A DNA stretch of 64,000 nt from an uncultured Lachnospiraceae bacterium (GCA_910577275.1 CAJTMW010000006.1:62001-126000), one strand, 5' to 3'; numbered from the stretch's first letter, positions 25,894 through 36,216 are shown. The notes: generated by a model from the sequence alone, not told the origin. Program-made: numbers and translations.

Positions 25894-27303
25894 TTAATAG
25901 GCATTTTTGTTGATAAAGCCTTTAAATATAGTAAGGAACATAATTTTAAAATCCATCGACATGGTCCAGTTTTCAATATAAAAAAGGTCGTACTCGATTC
26001 TTCTGCGGATGGAGGTATCGCCCCGGTAGCCGTTAATCTGCGCCCACCCCGTAAGTCCCGGCCTTACCTGATGCTTTATCATATAACGGGGAATTTCCTC
26101 CTTGAATTTCTCCACAAACTGCGGCCGCTCCGGCCTTGGCCCTACAAGGGACATCTCCCCCATCAGAATATTAAAAAGCTGGGGTAGCTCGTCTATGCTT
26201 GTCCGGCGCAGGAACTTCCCCACCTTCGTAACCCTCGGGTCGTCCTTCACCGTCCATGCCTGCTCCTCCGCGGAAGGCTTTTGCATTTCCATGGTTCTGA
26301 ATTTATACATATTAAAAGTCTTGTTATGCAGCCCTACCCGCTCCTGCTTGAAAATCACCGGCCCCCGGCTGCTGCATTTCACGGCAAGAGCCACAAGAAG
26401 CATAACGGGCGAGAGCAGGACGAGCCCGAAAAAGGAGCCTATAAGGTCGATTGCCCGCTTTCCCACCCAGTTTAAGGTGTTGGTTAAGGGCACATAGCGG
26501 ATATTGATGACAGGAAGCCCCATCAAATCCTCGGTGTAGGGGTGGCTGGGCACCAGCGAATTATAGTCAGGTATAAATTTGGTGTGGACGCCGGATTTTT
26601 CACACAAGTCCACAATAGCCTCCAAATGGTCGTAATCCTTGAGCGCCAGCGTGATGGCGATTTCGTCCAGATTGTTTTCCGGCAGAATATACTTGATGTT
26701 CTCGATTCTGCCCACCACCTTCACGCCCTTATAAAGCGTGCCGCTGGGAATCCTGTCGTCTAATATCCCCCGGACCACATAGCCCCACTGGGGATTTGCG
26801 TTGATTCTGGTAATATATTCCTCCGCCGCCCTGGAATAGCCAATCAGCAGCATATACTTTAAATTATAGCCTTTTTTTCGGAAATAAAGCAGCAAATTCC
26901 GTATTAACGTGCGGTAAATAGTGGTAAAGGTGATATTTATCACGTAAAACGCGCCCATCATAAAACGGGAAAAATACTGCTGCTTGATGAAGTAAAGAAA
27001 AACAATAAAAAAGACTATCCCGACGGTATTTGCCTTGATAATACCCGCAAATTCATACTTCCGCCTGGTAGCCCTCTTGGGAGCATAAAGATTAAAAAAG
27101 TAGTACAGGATAATATATTCGGGCACAACAAAATACAGGAAGCTGAAATAGGTTCCCATATCCAGCGCGCCTGCACCGGGCTCCGTATCGGCAAAGATGG
27201 TGCAGAACTTTATATACCATGCAAACATGTAGGAGAGTGCCACAATAACGGCATCCGCCAGCAAGTGCAATCGGTTGAAATACTTTTGATTGTCCTTAAT
27301 CAT
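25894..27303 (-). CDS. Polyprenyl-phosphate sugar-1-phosphate transferase (initiating)
   Basis: The 469-residue protein has about four N-terminal membrane segments, a CoA-binding-like middle domain ('YMLLIGYSRAAEEYITRINANPQWGYVVRGILDD') and a C-terminal bacterial sugar transferase domain. The latter has 'KRAIDLIGSFFGLVLLSPVMLL', 'FKQERVGL', 'FRTM', 'SIDELPQLFNILMGEMSLVGPRPERPQF' and 'RPGLTGWAQINGY'. It moves a hexose-1-phosphate to undecaprenyl phosphate and so starts repeat-unit or primer synthesis for the polysaccharide locus. Confidence 0.93.
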   Translation of the reverse strand: MIKDNQKYFNRLHLLADAVIVALSYMFAWYIKFCTIFADTEPGAGALDMGTYFSFLYFVVPEYIILYYFFNLYAPKRATRRKYEFAGIIKANTVGIVFFIVFLYFIKQQYFSRFMMGAFYVINITFTTIYRTLIRNLLLYFRKKGYNLKYMLLIGYSRAAEEYITRINANPQWGYVVRGILDDRIPSGTLYKGVKVVGRIENIKYILPENNLDEIAITLALKDYDHLEAIVDLCEKSGVHTKFIPDYNSLVPSHPYTEDLMGLPVINIRYVPLTNTLNWVGKRAIDLIGSFFGLVLLSPVMLLVALAVKCSSRGPVIFKQERVGLHNKTFNMYKFRTMEMQKPSAEEQAWTVKDDPRVTKVGKFLRRTSIDELPQLFNILMGEMSLVGPRPERPQFVEKFKEEIPRYMIKHQVRPGLTGWAQINGYRGDTSIRRRIEYDLFYIENWTMSMDFKIMFLTIFKGFINKNAY

Positions 27304-27352
27304 ATCCTGGCTACCTTTTGGGCTTAATGGTTAGGAATATTTTACAATATTA

Positions 27353-28318
27353 TTACAAAAAGTACAACTTGAAAATATTCACCCACAGCTGACCCTGAAT
27401 CCATGCGTAATTTTTCAGATAGCGCGCCTTAAATCTTACCCTGTGCCTGCGCCCTTCCTCTGTACCGCAGAGCTTTATCCCCGCAAGAAGTCCCTGCAGA
27501 TAGCTTCCGCCCAGCCCTTTTAACAGGAAATAAAACGTTTTTACCGCATATCCCGCCAGCAGAAAGGGAAGATTTATCAAAATCTGCACCGGAGGCATGT
27601 TCTTGTAAATCAGATAAATACTGTTCCTTGCGGACAACCTGACCTTAAAAGCATTGTGGCGGGAGCCGCTGGCCGCGCTTCCGGCATGCCGCACCTTCGC
27701 CCCCGGTACATAAATATTATGATAACCACAAATATTGGCGCGATACCCAATATCGATATCCTCAAGATAGGCAAAATGATTTTCGTCAAAAAATCCTGTC
27801 TTTTCAAACAGCTCCCTTCTGTAAAGAGCCGCGCCCGCACAGGCGGAAAATACGCGTCCGGGCTTGTTGCAGGCGTTTACATCCTTATCTTTTCCTCTGG
27901 CAAAGGCCCAGCCCAACGCCGTATAAAAATCCCCGGCCCCGTCAAGCAGCTCCGGCCTGTGGAGGTTAATCATCTTCGCCCCGGCGGAAAAAGCAAGCTC
28001 ATCCCCTTCGAGGGCCTTTTCCAGCTCCTCCACCATACGCTCATCTGCTACCGTGTCATTGTTAAGCAGCAGCACATATTCCGTTTCCGCCGCCCTTATC
28101 CCTACGTTGACCGCCTTTGAAAAACCGGTATTTTCTTCAAAACAAATCATCCGCGCCCTCCCGTATTTTTCCCTGACAAGAGAGGGGCTTTCATCCGCAG
28201 AGCCATTGTCAACCACAATAATTTCAGGAACCACGCTGCCCTGATAAAGGGAAGAAAGACAGTCGTCTATATACTTTATTCCATTATAATTCGGTATCAC
28301 AACTGTAGTTTTGGACAT
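27353..28318 (-). CDS. Family 2 glycosyltransferase (WbbL-like)
   Basis: The 321-residue protein begins TTVVIPNYNGIKYIDDCLSSL, with 'IIVVDNGSADESP', 'LLLNNDTV' in place of DxD, 'GAALYRRELFEKTGFFDENHFAYLEDIDIGYR' and a C-terminal membrane-associated segment. This matches WbbL/RfbF-type rhamnosyltransferases. It probably transfers rhamnose from dTDP-rhamnose made by the rfb genes 13 kb away in the same locus. Confidence 0.9.
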   Translation of the reverse strand: MSKTTVVIPNYNGIKYIDDCLSSLYQGSVVPEIIVVDNGSADESPSLVREKYGRARMICFEENTGFSKAVNVGIRAAETEYVLLLNNDTVADERMVEELEKALEGDELAFSAGAKMINLHRPELLDGAGDFYTALGWAFARGKDKDVNACNKPGRVFSACAGAALYRRELFEKTGFFDENHFAYLEDIDIGYRANICGYHNIYVPGAKVRHAGSAASGSRHNAFKVRLSARNSIYLIYKNMPPVQILINLPFLLAGYAVKTFYFLLKGLGGSYLQGLLAGIKLCGTEEGRRHRVRFKARYLKNYAWIQGQLWVNIFKLYFL

Positions 28319-28407
28319 TTATTAAATCTCCATATAATTTATCTTCTTCCGGTTTTCCCGCTACGATTCAATATCGCCAGGACAGGTCTCAAAAATCCAA
28401 GCCTTCT

Positions 28408-29808
28408 TTACCGGTCCAGCTTCTCCACCATAACCGGCTCCCACACAATCCGATACCCCATCTGCCGTATCCTCTCGCAAAACCTGCGGCTCAAATCGAG
28501 AATTTCCTCCTCCTCCCAGCTTCTGTCCTTCAAAAGACATTCCCGCCAGTCGAACCGCCCCGTGCCCGGGTGCGGATGATAGGGCGCACCCATCATCTCC
28601 TCCAGAATAAGCTCCGCTTCCCGGCAGACCTTCATGCAGCGGATATCCACCATTTCCGCCTCCTGCTGGAGCGCGGCTCTGTGCATATAACCGCTGTATT
28701 CCTTATGCAGCCCTTTATAAAGTGGCTTTCCCTCCGCCGTATAAATGCCGCCCGCTATTTTATTTTTCCTGTCAATCAGCTTGCCGCCCACCACCGCCAC
28801 ATCTTCCCTGTTCGGCAGAAGGTCGGGCTGGTAATCCGTCCTGTAAAATCCCAGGTGTCGTAAGTGGGACACCGTCCCTTTCCATCCCCTCACCCGAAGA
28901 AAATCCTCCACCGCCCTTTTTCCGGCGTCGTAGGCATACTGCTTGCTGGCCGGATTTTCCGCCGTGGAATTCTCATGGCACCGCCAATGATACAGCACCC
29001 GGGGAATGTGGGCGACGGGAAGGCTGGCTTTCTTCGGCTGCTGTCTGTCTTTCCCCATCATCACATTCACAGCCCTGACGATAATATCATAGTCCTGGGC
29101 GCCGTCGCACACGCTCCGAAAGCCAAGTTCCTGCATCAACTGACGCTTCATCACCAGAAAATGGCAGATATAGTTGTTGGACAGAAGCAAATCAAGATTA
29201 AAATCCGGTTTTCTATTTACCTCATAATAGCGTTCCTCCCGGCTGTCGCATTTATCCTCGTCAGAATACAAAAGCTTAAGCGAAACGCCTTCCTTTTCAT
29301 ATTTTTCAATGCAGGCCGCCATCTCGTAGAGGGCGTCCCCTGTAAGCACATCGTCATGGTCCAAAAGACCGGCATAGTCCCCCGTGGCATAGGCCAGCGC
29401 CTGGCTGGTATTGGAGGAAATACCGGCGTTCTGCCCTTTTTTTCTATATTTAATCCGCCCGTCCGTATAGGTCTCTATCACCTTTTCCACCTTATCGGAA
29501 CTGCTGGCGTCCGAAATAATCAATTCAAAGTTTCCGTAGCTCTGGGCCAGTACCGAGTCAATCATGGCCCGCAGATGTTCTTCCTTCGTCTCATAGGCCG
29601 GTACAAGAATGCTGAACCTGACCTTCATATGCTCCGCTCTTTTTTCCTGCTCCTTCAGAGCTTCCGCTGTCGGCGGCACATAGGTATAGCCGTCTCCCGC
29701 CTCTGTCTCCATTCTCTCCTTCATAGCATAATAGGTGGGCCGTATTCCGTTTTTCTTTAAATATCGCAGCGTCTTTTTCAGATTACTGATTTTTACAAAC
29801 TTGCTCAT
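28408..29808 (-). CDS. Family 2 glycosyltransferase
   Basis: The 466-residue protein has a GT2 domain from about residue 66 (VRFSILVPAYETKEEHLRAMIDSVL, 'LLDHDDVL', 'LYSDEDKCD') and 'DYDIIVRAVNVM'. It closely resembles the first GT2 domain of the tandem enzyme at 31890-33866, suggesting duplication within the locus. The C-terminal 150 residues keep only traces of a second GT2 domain (VAVVGGKLID, 'ELILEEMMGAPY'), so one catalytic site is expected. The 'GMLDH' type active-site loop fits wall-glycan polymerising or branching enzymes. Confidence 0.87.
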   Translation of the reverse strand: MSKFVKISNLKKTLRYLKKNGIRPTYYAMKERMETEAGDGYTYVPPTAEALKEQEKRAEHMKVRFSILVPAYETKEEHLRAMIDSVLAQSYGNFELIISDASSSDKVEKVIETYTDGRIKYRKKGQNAGISSNTSQALAYATGDYAGLLDHDDVLTGDALYEMAACIEKYEKEGVSLKLLYSDEDKCDSREERYYEVNRKPDFNLDLLLSNNYICHFLVMKRQLMQELGFRSVCDGAQDYDIIVRAVNVMMGKDRQQPKKASLPVAHIPRVLYHWRCHENSTAENPASKQYAYDAGKRAVEDFLRVRGWKGTVSHLRHLGFYRTDYQPDLLPNREDVAVVGGKLIDRKNKIAGGIYTAEGKPLYKGLHKEYSGYMHRAALQQEAEMVDIRCMKVCREAELILEEMMGAPYHPHPGTGRFDWRECLLKDRSWEEEEILDLSRRFCERIRQMGYRIVWEPVMVEKLDR

Positions 29809-29846
29809 TTTTAAAGTCCTCTGTCATATTATGCCGGTTACATCTC

Positions 29847-29924
29847 CAAACAACAGCCAGCACACTTCGCGCGCTGACCTTATGTCAAACAACAGCCAGC
29901 ACACTTCGCGCGCTGACCTTATGT
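29847..29924. repeat. Perfect tandem duplication of a 39-bp unit
   Basis: Two identical 39-base copies lie head to tail (29847-29885 and 29886-29924). On the reverse strand each contains AGCGCGC-GAA-GTGTGCT, which can fold as a seven-pair stem with two G-U pairs and a GAA loop. They lie 39 bases upstream of the GT gene starting at 29808, in its leader. The rest of the 285-base gap 29809-30093 shows no gene. Confidence 0.9.
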
Positions 29925-30093
29925 TAACAAAAACCACCGCATCCGGCTTCCCATACGGGGCTTTTCCCGGGCGCCGGCGGCTGTTTTACACGCCCGCCAA
30001 CGCCCATAGCCCTGTAGATTTTATCACCGGATGCGGCTGCACCTTACTTTTTCTCTGCCTTATCAATTAGCTGCAGTCAGGCACTATCCTTTT

Positions 30094-31815
30094 TTATAAA
30101 TAAGCTTTCAGCGCTTCTGTCAGCTTTTCCACCTTATCCTGCGCGTCGGCAAGGCTGCTTCCCTTTACGCCCATGTAGAACTTGATTTTGGGCTCTGTCC
30201 CCGAAGGACGGGCGCAGCACCAGGAATCGTTGGTGAGGTCAAAATACAGAACGTTGGATTTGGGAAGTCCTGTAGGTCTTTCCTCTCCCGTTGCCAAATC
30301 CTTTGTAACGTCTCTGTCGTAATCCCGGAATTCCTTCACGGTGAGCTCGCCGAAGTTCTTGGGCGGGTTGCTTCTAAGCTTATCCATCATTTCCGCAATC
30401 TGTTTGGAGCCGTCGATGCCCTTTAAGGTGATTGCATACTGGGTTTCTTTATAATATCCATACTTCTCATACAGCTTCAGCATCTGGTCCCATACGGTGA
30501 TTCCGTTTTTCTTGCACCATGCCGCCATCTCGCACAGGCACATAACGGCCACAACGGCGTCCTTGTCCCTTGCATGGGTACCCGCCAGGCATCCGTAGCT
30601 TTCCTCAAGGCCGAACACGTAATTGTTGGAGCCGCTCTGCTCAAAGAGCTTAATCTGCTCGCCTATGTATTTAAATCCGGTGAGAACCTCGATAAATTTC
30701 ACATTGTAGTCTCTTGCAATAGCTCCCGCCATATTTGTGGTAACGATTGTGGTGACAAGAGCGGGATTCTCCGGCATGGTGTTTGTCGCCGTCCTCTCCC
30801 TTAAAATATATTCCGCAATCAGCATACCCGACATATTTCCCGTGAAAGGAACATACTCGCCGGTTTTGGTATCCAGCGCGTAGATGCCCAGTCTGTCCGC
30901 ATCGGGGTCGGTTGCAAGAACGATGTCCGCATTCTTTTCCTTTGCCAGTTCAAGAGCCAGCTTAAACGCCTTGGGGTCTTCGGGATTGGGGTAATCCAGC
31001 GTGGTGAAATCCGGGTCGGGAAGCTCCTGCTCGGGTACAACGTAAACGTTCTTAAAGCCCAGCTCGGAAAGGATTCTTCTTACCGGCACGTTGCCTGTCC
31101 CGTGGAAAGGCGAATAAACTATCGTAATGTCGTCTGCCACTTCCTTTATAATCTCGGGATGGATAATCTGCTTCTTTAACTCAGCCATGTAAGCGTCGTC
31201 GATTTCCTTCCCAATCACCTGATACAGGTCCGCTGCGATGGCGGCGTCCTTGTCCATGGTGAGCACCTGGTTATAGTCTGTGACCTTCTTTACCTCGTCG
31301 ATGATTTCCTTATCTCTGGGGGCGGCAACCTGCGCGCCATCCTCCCAGTATGCCTTGTATCCGTTGTACTCCGGCGGATTGTGGCTTGCCGTAATCACGA
31401 TACCGGAAATGCAATGCAGCGTGCGGAGCGCAAAGGAAAGCTCCGGGGTGGGGCGAAGGGCGTCGAATACATACGCCTTAATGCCGTTTGCCGCAAGGCA
31501 TAAAGCCGCCTCGTCCGCAAATTCGGGGGACATTCTGCGGGAATCGTAAGCAATGGCAACTCCCTTTTCCTTTCCTCCCTGACTGATAATATAGTTGGCA
31601 AGACCCTGTGTGGCCTTTCTTACGGTGTAGATATTCATGCGGTTGGTTCCCGCGCCAATCACGCCTCTAAGGCCGCCTGTGCCAAATTCCAGCTCCTTAT
31701 AAAAACGGTCCTCGATTTCCTTCTCATTGTCTGCGATTGCGCGCAGCTCATCCTTTGTTTTCTCGTCAAAATAGGCGTCTTTCAGCCAAAAATCATACTG
31801 CTCCCTGTAACTCAT
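30094..31815 (-). CDS. Phosphohexomutase (phosphoglucomutase/phosphomannomutase)
   Basis: The 573-residue protein has the alpha-D-phosphohexomutase motifs: active serine in ITASHNPPEYNG (Ser144), metal loop ATDPDADRLG, sugar-specificity loop FGLEESYGC and phosphate-binding SGTEPKIKFY. It interconverts glucose-6-P and glucose-1-P (or the mannose pair), feeding glucose-1-phosphate to the RfbA enzyme encoded in the same cluster. The 570-residue size is that of the PgcA-type enzymes of Firmicutes. RBS AGGAGGG. Confidence 0.93.
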   Translation of the reverse strand: MSYREQYDFWLKDAYFDEKTKDELRAIADNEKEIEDRFYKELEFGTGGLRGVIGAGTNRMNIYTVRKATQGLANYIISQGGKEKGVAIAYDSRRMSPEFADEAALCLAANGIKAYVFDALRPTPELSFALRTLHCISGIVITASHNPPEYNGYKAYWEDGAQVAAPRDKEIIDEVKKVTDYNQVLTMDKDAAIAADLYQVIGKEIDDAYMAELKKQIIHPEIIKEVADDITIVYSPFHGTGNVPVRRILSELGFKNVYVVPEQELPDPDFTTLDYPNPEDPKAFKLALELAKEKNADIVLATDPDADRLGIYALDTKTGEYVPFTGNMSGMLIAEYILRERTATNTMPENPALVTTIVTTNMAGAIARDYNVKFIEVLTGFKYIGEQIKLFEQSGSNNYVFGLEESYGCLAGTHARDKDAVVAVMCLCEMAAWCKKNGITVWDQMLKLYEKYGYYKETQYAITLKGIDGSKQIAEMMDKLRSNPPKNFGELTVKEFRDYDRDVTKDLATGEERPTGLPKSNVLYFDLTNDSWCCARPSGTEPKIKFYMGVKGSSLADAQDKVEKLTEALKAYL

Positions 31816-31889
31816 TTTTAACCCTCCTGATATGATTATTTCGCTGCTATACTTGTCAGCACATACTATTTTATTATTTTACCATAATA

Positions 31890-33866
31890 TTACTGTATTT
31901 TCAAAGCAAAGTCGCTTCTGTCAAGAGAAAAATTCACATTGTAGTACGGGTCCCCCGCTTCAAGGACCTCCTTCCACTTTTCCCTGAACCTTTCCGACTC
32001 CCGATTATACCTCTGCGCCTTCTCCCCGTTATCGTCCAGCCCTCTGGAGGCCGACTCCAGATGATAAAGCTCTGCAAAAGGCGTAAACACGTTCAGATAC
32101 CCCTTTTCCCGGAGTTTCAAACAAAAATCCACATCGTTTAAGGACACGGCAAAGCTTTCGTCCAGCCCTCCCGCCTCCTCGAACAGGGACTTTCTCACCA
32201 GAAGACAGGCGCCGGTTACTGCGGAGACATTCTGGGCATAGCAGAGTCTTCCCATATAGCCGAGGTTGTCCCGGTGCTGGCCGTAATGGCTGTGCCCCGC
32301 CGTGCGGTGCGCCCCAAGCCCGAGCACCACCCCGGCGTGCTGAATGGTCTTGTCGGCATAATAAAGCTTGCCTCCCACCGCCCCCACGTCCTTTCGCTGG
32401 GCGTACATCAAAAGCTCCTCTATCCAGTTCACCGTAATCACTCTGGTATCGTTATTGAGCAGCAAAAGATAATCGCCCTTTGCGCTTAAAGCGCCCAGAT
32501 TGTTTATGGCGGAGTAGTTGAATTCTCCCTCAAACCTCACTACCCTGACCTTTTCATTTTCCTTCAGCTCCTCATAGTAGTCAAAGGTGGCCTTCTCCGT
32601 GCTGTTGTTTTCCACCACGATAATCTCAAAATTCTCATAGGTGGATTTCTCCAGAATGGAATCGATACAGGGCCGCAGGTCCGAAACATGGTCCTTGTTC
32701 GCTATGATAATGGAAATCAGAGGGCTTCCGATAATCTGATATCTGATTTTAAAAATCGTCTCAAAGGCTCTGGTGGAGGTAATCTGAAAATGCTCAAATC
32801 CATGCCGTCTTAAGTGGTCCGCCACCGCCCCCTTCGCCGCCTCTATGGCGTAGGGCTTTGCCGTGATATCCGATGCCACGCTTCCGGGATGGCTTCTCCA
32901 GTAATAGAGAATCCTTGCAATATGAACCACCTTTTTTGCCCGGTCGGTAAGACGCAGTATCATGTCATGGTCCTGGCTGCCGTCAAACCGGGAGCGGAAC
33001 AGCTCCATGCCGTCAAGGAGCGACCTGGCAAAGACGCTGAAATGACAGATATAATTGTTGGCGCGGAGGTTGTCAACGGCATAGTCCGGCTTGAAATGCA
33101 TGGTAAGCATCTTATCGATATCGCCGCTTTTATAGGTGGTCTCGTCACAGTATATGTAATCGGCCCCCTTTTCATTGACAGCCCTCGCATACTCATATAA
33201 CGTGCTGGGATGAAGAATGTCGTCATTGTCAAGCAGACCAATATAATCTCCGGTTGCCATTTTCAGGCAATGGTTGGTATTGCCTGAAATCCCTTCGTTC
33301 TTTTCCAGCTTCTGATACCGGATTTTGCCGGACTTTTCCTGATATTCCCTGACAATCCCCTCCACATAGCCGTGGGCATTATCCGAGCCGTCGGCAAGGC
33401 ACAGCTCCCAGTTTTCATAGGTCTGGTTCATAACGGAATCCAGCATTTCCCTGAGGAAATCCTCCGGCGTATTGTAGAGAGGCGTCAGAATACTGAATTT
33501 CACCATGCGCGGAAATTTTTTTGCCCTCTCCTGCGCCGCCTGCTCCGGGGTGGGAAAGCTCTTTGTACCGAAGCCCGCCATGGCCGCCCGCTCGATTTTT
33601 TTATATTGGAGCTTATGGATAACCCCTTTCAGATTCCCGCAATTTTTCAGCCTGTTCTTCTGACGGATTACAAAATGCATCCACTTCCGAAGCGGCGCCG
33701 ACATTTTCCACAGAGGATTGTTTTTGATTCTGCTTAACTTATAATTAAGTTCGTCGCACTTCGCCTCCAAATCCGCAACCCTTCCCGCCAAATCCGCGTT
33801 CCGAAGATGCTCCCTCTCGTAAGCCTCCTGATAATTCATTTCCTTTTCATCCATGGGATTTTCCAT
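31890..33866 (-). CDS. Tandem-domain family 2 glycosyltransferase
   Basis: The 658-residue protein has an N-terminal coiled coil (about 8-50) and two GT2 domains. The first starts at residue 122 (VKFSILTPLYNTPEDF, DxD-like LLDNDD at 211-216). The second starts at 382 (PLISIIIANKDHVSDL, LLNNDT at 469-474, 'SLNDVDFCLKLREKG'). Two-domain GT2 enzymes of this kind build alternating or disaccharide-repeat polymers such as rhamnans. The gene overlaps the end of the upstream GT gene by 20 bases, so the two are translated together. GGAGG lies inside the upstream gene. Confidence 0.9.
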   Translation of the reverse strand: MENPMDEKEMNYQEAYEREHLRNADLAGRVADLEAKCDELNYKLSRIKNNPLWKMSAPLRKWMHFVIRQKNRLKNCGNLKGVIHKLQYKKIERAAMAGFGTKSFPTPEQAAQERAKKFPRMVKFSILTPLYNTPEDFLREMLDSVMNQTYENWELCLADGSDNAHGYVEGIVREYQEKSGKIRYQKLEKNEGISGNTNHCLKMATGDYIGLLDNDDILHPSTLYEYARAVNEKGADYIYCDETTYKSGDIDKMLTMHFKPDYAVDNLRANNYICHFSVFARSLLDGMELFRSRFDGSQDHDMILRLTDRAKKVVHIARILYYWRSHPGSVASDITAKPYAIEAAKGAVADHLRRHGFEHFQITSTRAFETIFKIRYQIIGSPLISIIIANKDHVSDLRPCIDSILEKSTYENFEIIVVENNSTEKATFDYYEELKENEKVRVVRFEGEFNYSAINNLGALSAKGDYLLLLNNDTRVITVNWIEELLMYAQRKDVGAVGGKLYYADKTIQHAGVVLGLGAHRTAGHSHYGQHRDNLGYMGRLCYAQNVSAVTGACLLVRKSLFEEAGGLDESFAVSLNDVDFCLKLREKGYLNVFTPFAELYHLESASRGLDDNGEKAQRYNRESERFREKWKEVLEAGDPYYNVNFSLDRSDFALKIQ

Positions 33867-36216
33867 CCGCCCCTACCTCCAGTACCCAGTTGCTCCAGTT
33901 TACCAGCTTTTGTCTGGAACACTTATCCTCCGCCAGCATCCCGAACTGATAGACGCCTGCCGGAACCGCGTCCTTTTCCAGCTTTGCCGCGAAACCGGTC
34001 AAATCCACATTCATCTGGTCCCGCAGATTATTTTTGATATCCGGGCGGTATCTGCTGTCCAAAGAAATCTGCCAGACTCCGCCGTTTTCCCTGTTCCGTA
34101 AAAGAAGTTTCTTTTTATAACATGCGTTATCCGCTCCGATAATGAAAGAATAGCCCTGAAAATAGTAGCCGCTGTCCTTCCTCTGTCGCAACGCGTATTC
34201 CGCGGACACTCCATACTTCCATTTATAAATGTCCATGGCGCACTCCATTCCCACCACAAGACATTTGTCCTCTCTGGCTTTCCTCACATCGCCTGTATCT
34301 GAAACCGCCTCCGACCAGGGCATATCAAGAGTCACCTGATAACGGTAGGCCGGAGAGTATTCCTGCTCCAGCATATCCGTCGTGAGGTACGGATGATAAA
34401 AGGGGTCGCGCCCGTAAAGCGGCTGATGCCTTTCATAGAGCCTGTCCTTCTCCTTAAGAAGTCGGAGCTGCTTTTCCGGGGAATCCCCGTCGTTGCCTCT
34501 GCTTAAGGATTCATGATGGTAAAGCGTCACATCATTTCTTACTATATTATAATATCCGTTCTCAAAAATGGTATAGCATAAATCCACATCATTGAAAGCA
34601 ACCGCCAGCTCCTCACAAAAGCCGCCCGCCTCAAAAAACACATCCCTTCTCATCATGAGGCACGCGCCCGTAGCCGCCAGCATATTGTGGACGCCCCTGT
34701 TCATTCCAAAATAATGAACCTCACCGTCGCTCAAAAACTGCAGCTTGTGAGCCGGTCCCACCCGAAGATTGGTAATGCCTGCATGCTGGATGGTATCCGA
34801 ATCAGGATACAAAAGCTTTGCCCCCACGGCTCCCGCATAGGGAAGCAGAGCCTTTTCCGCCATTTTATCCAGCCAGTCCGGCTGTATTATCTCCATGTCG
34901 TCGTTTAAAAATAAAAGAAGCTCCCCTTTGGCATTTTCCGCGCCGATATTACACATTTTCGAAAAATTAAAGGGCATGGGCTGACACAGATATCTGCACT
35001 CCTGTCCGTTCAGCTCCCGGACTTTCCGCAGAATTTTCTCTCTGTTTTCTTCACGGCTCCCATTATCCACAAGAATAATCTCAAGAGGGTAAGCGGTTCG
35101 GGTTCTTTCCGTCAGGGAGTCAAGGCACTTGAAAAGCGCCTCCGTATTATCCTTTGAAGGAATAATGATGGATAATAACGGGCGTTCTTCTATATCCATT
35201 CCCTCCTGCCGGCACATTTTACCCCGGAAATATTCTCTCACCTTATTTTCAGGAAGCTGTAAACGCTCTGTCTGTTTATAGCCGTCCTCTTTGTTGTGGA
35301 ACAAAACCTGTCCAATATGGCACACCGGAAGCTGCCCGTCATCATGCCCCTTTTCAAAGGCATTCGTTTCTTTCAGAATTTCAAATATCAGTCTGTACAG
35401 CCATTCCTGCGCCTGCGCCGGAGCCGGACTGCCGGCCCTGGCATTTTCCTGCCTTGACACAGCTCCCCGTCCGGCAGCTTCCGCAAAAAAGCGCCGGGCG
35501 TCGGCTGTCTCCGCCCTCCCCGCCTCCTGCAGGGCGCTGCGCAATGCCGCCCCTCTTATCGCCGCCAGACCGCCGAAATAAAAGGAGGACAGAAACCTGT
35601 CGGGGGACCAGCCGGGCTTAAACCACGGTTTTTCCCTTACCTTTGCTTCCCGCCTGCCGGCCATTTCCTCTCCGGCTTTTTCCCGGTTTTCTTCTTCTGC
35701 TCCTCCTGCCGCACCTTCGACCGTACCTCTTACGGTATCCTCATCTCCGTAAACCACCAGCGTATTCTCATTTTTTCCAAACGACTGACAAATAAGCGGA
35801 ATGGCAAGCCTGCTCATCTGCCCCGGATAAACGGATAAAATGACCGCGTCCGGGCGTTCCTTTTCCAAAAGCGCTCCCATATCCTGCACAAGGTCAAAGA
35901 CCGTGCAATACAGCAGCGTCATTTTCCCTCGGAAATATTGACCGCTCTCGTCTGAAACTTCAAAAAGTTGAAAAAATCCCTCATTTTTTGAAATTTCTAA
36001 TTCATTTTTGTTTCCGTCGCTTTCATTTCTCGGTTTTTTCGAATCATTTGTCAGTCTTTTCTCTTTTATAATTCTAATAGTCGAAATATTTACTTTTTCT
36101 TCCTGCTGTCTTATCCACTCGTCATAAGTCAGATTTTTGGCCGCAAGCTCCCTTTCATACAGCCTGTGCTGCCTGCGAACCAGTATTTGCTTTAATTCCT
36201 GTTTCAAAGAAGCCAT
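33847..36216 (-). CDS. Large family 2 glycosyltransferase with extra N- and C-terminal domains
   Basis: The 789-residue protein has a 330-residue N-terminal part without recognisable GT motifs and with a low-complexity Glu/Gly/Arg-rich insertion (about 165-195). A GT2 domain follows (LLSIIIPSKDNTEALFKCLDSL, 'LLFLNDDMEII', 'AFNDVDLCYTIFENGYY'), related to the second domain of the enzyme at 31890-33866. The C-terminal 150 residues ('MECAMDIYKWKYGVS' to the end) look like a beta-sandwich and could bind carbohydrate. It starts 22 bases after the methyltransferase-kinase gene. Confidence 0.88.
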   Translation of the reverse strand: MASLKQELKQILVRRQHRLYERELAAKNLTYDEWIRQQEEKVNISTIRIIKEKRLTNDSKKPRNESDGNKNELEISKNEGFFQLFEVSDESGQYFRGKMTLLYCTVFDLVQDMGALLEKERPDAVILSVYPGQMSRLAIPLICQSFGKNENTLVVYGDEDTVRGTVEGAAGGAEEENREKAGEEMAGRREAKVREKPWFKPGWSPDRFLSSFYFGGLAAIRGAALRSALQEAGRAETADARRFFAEAAGRGAVSRQENARAGSPAPAQAQEWLYRLIFEILKETNAFEKGHDDGQLPVCHIGQVLFHNKEDGYKQTERLQLPENKVREYFRGKMCRQEGMDIEERPLLSIIIPSKDNTEALFKCLDSLTERTRTAYPLEIILVDNGSREENREKILRKVRELNGQECRYLCQPMPFNFSKMCNIGAENAKGELLLFLNDDMEIIQPDWLDKMAEKALLPYAGAVGAKLLYPDSDTIQHAGITNLRVGPAHKLQFLSDGEVHYFGMNRGVHNMLAATGACLMMRRDVFFEAGGFCEELAVAFNDVDLCYTIFENGYYNIVRNDVTLYHHESLSRGNDGDSPEKQLRLLKEKDRLYERHQPLYGRDPFYHPYLTTDMLEQEYSPAYRYQVTLDMPWSEAVSDTGDVRKAREDKCLVVGMECAMDIYKWKYGVSAEYALRQRKDSGYYFQGYSFIIGADNACYKKKLLLRNRENGGVWQISLDSRYRPDIKNNLRDQMNVDLTGFAAKLEKDAVPAGVYQFGMLAEDKCSRQKLVNWSNWVLEVGADGKSHG

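Noticed and set aside
28864..29760. Forward open frame of 298 codons
   Set aside because: Antisense shadow of the GT2 gene at 28408-29808.
29847..29924. Possible CRISPR array
   Set aside because: Only two copies with no spacer between them; a tandem duplication explains it.
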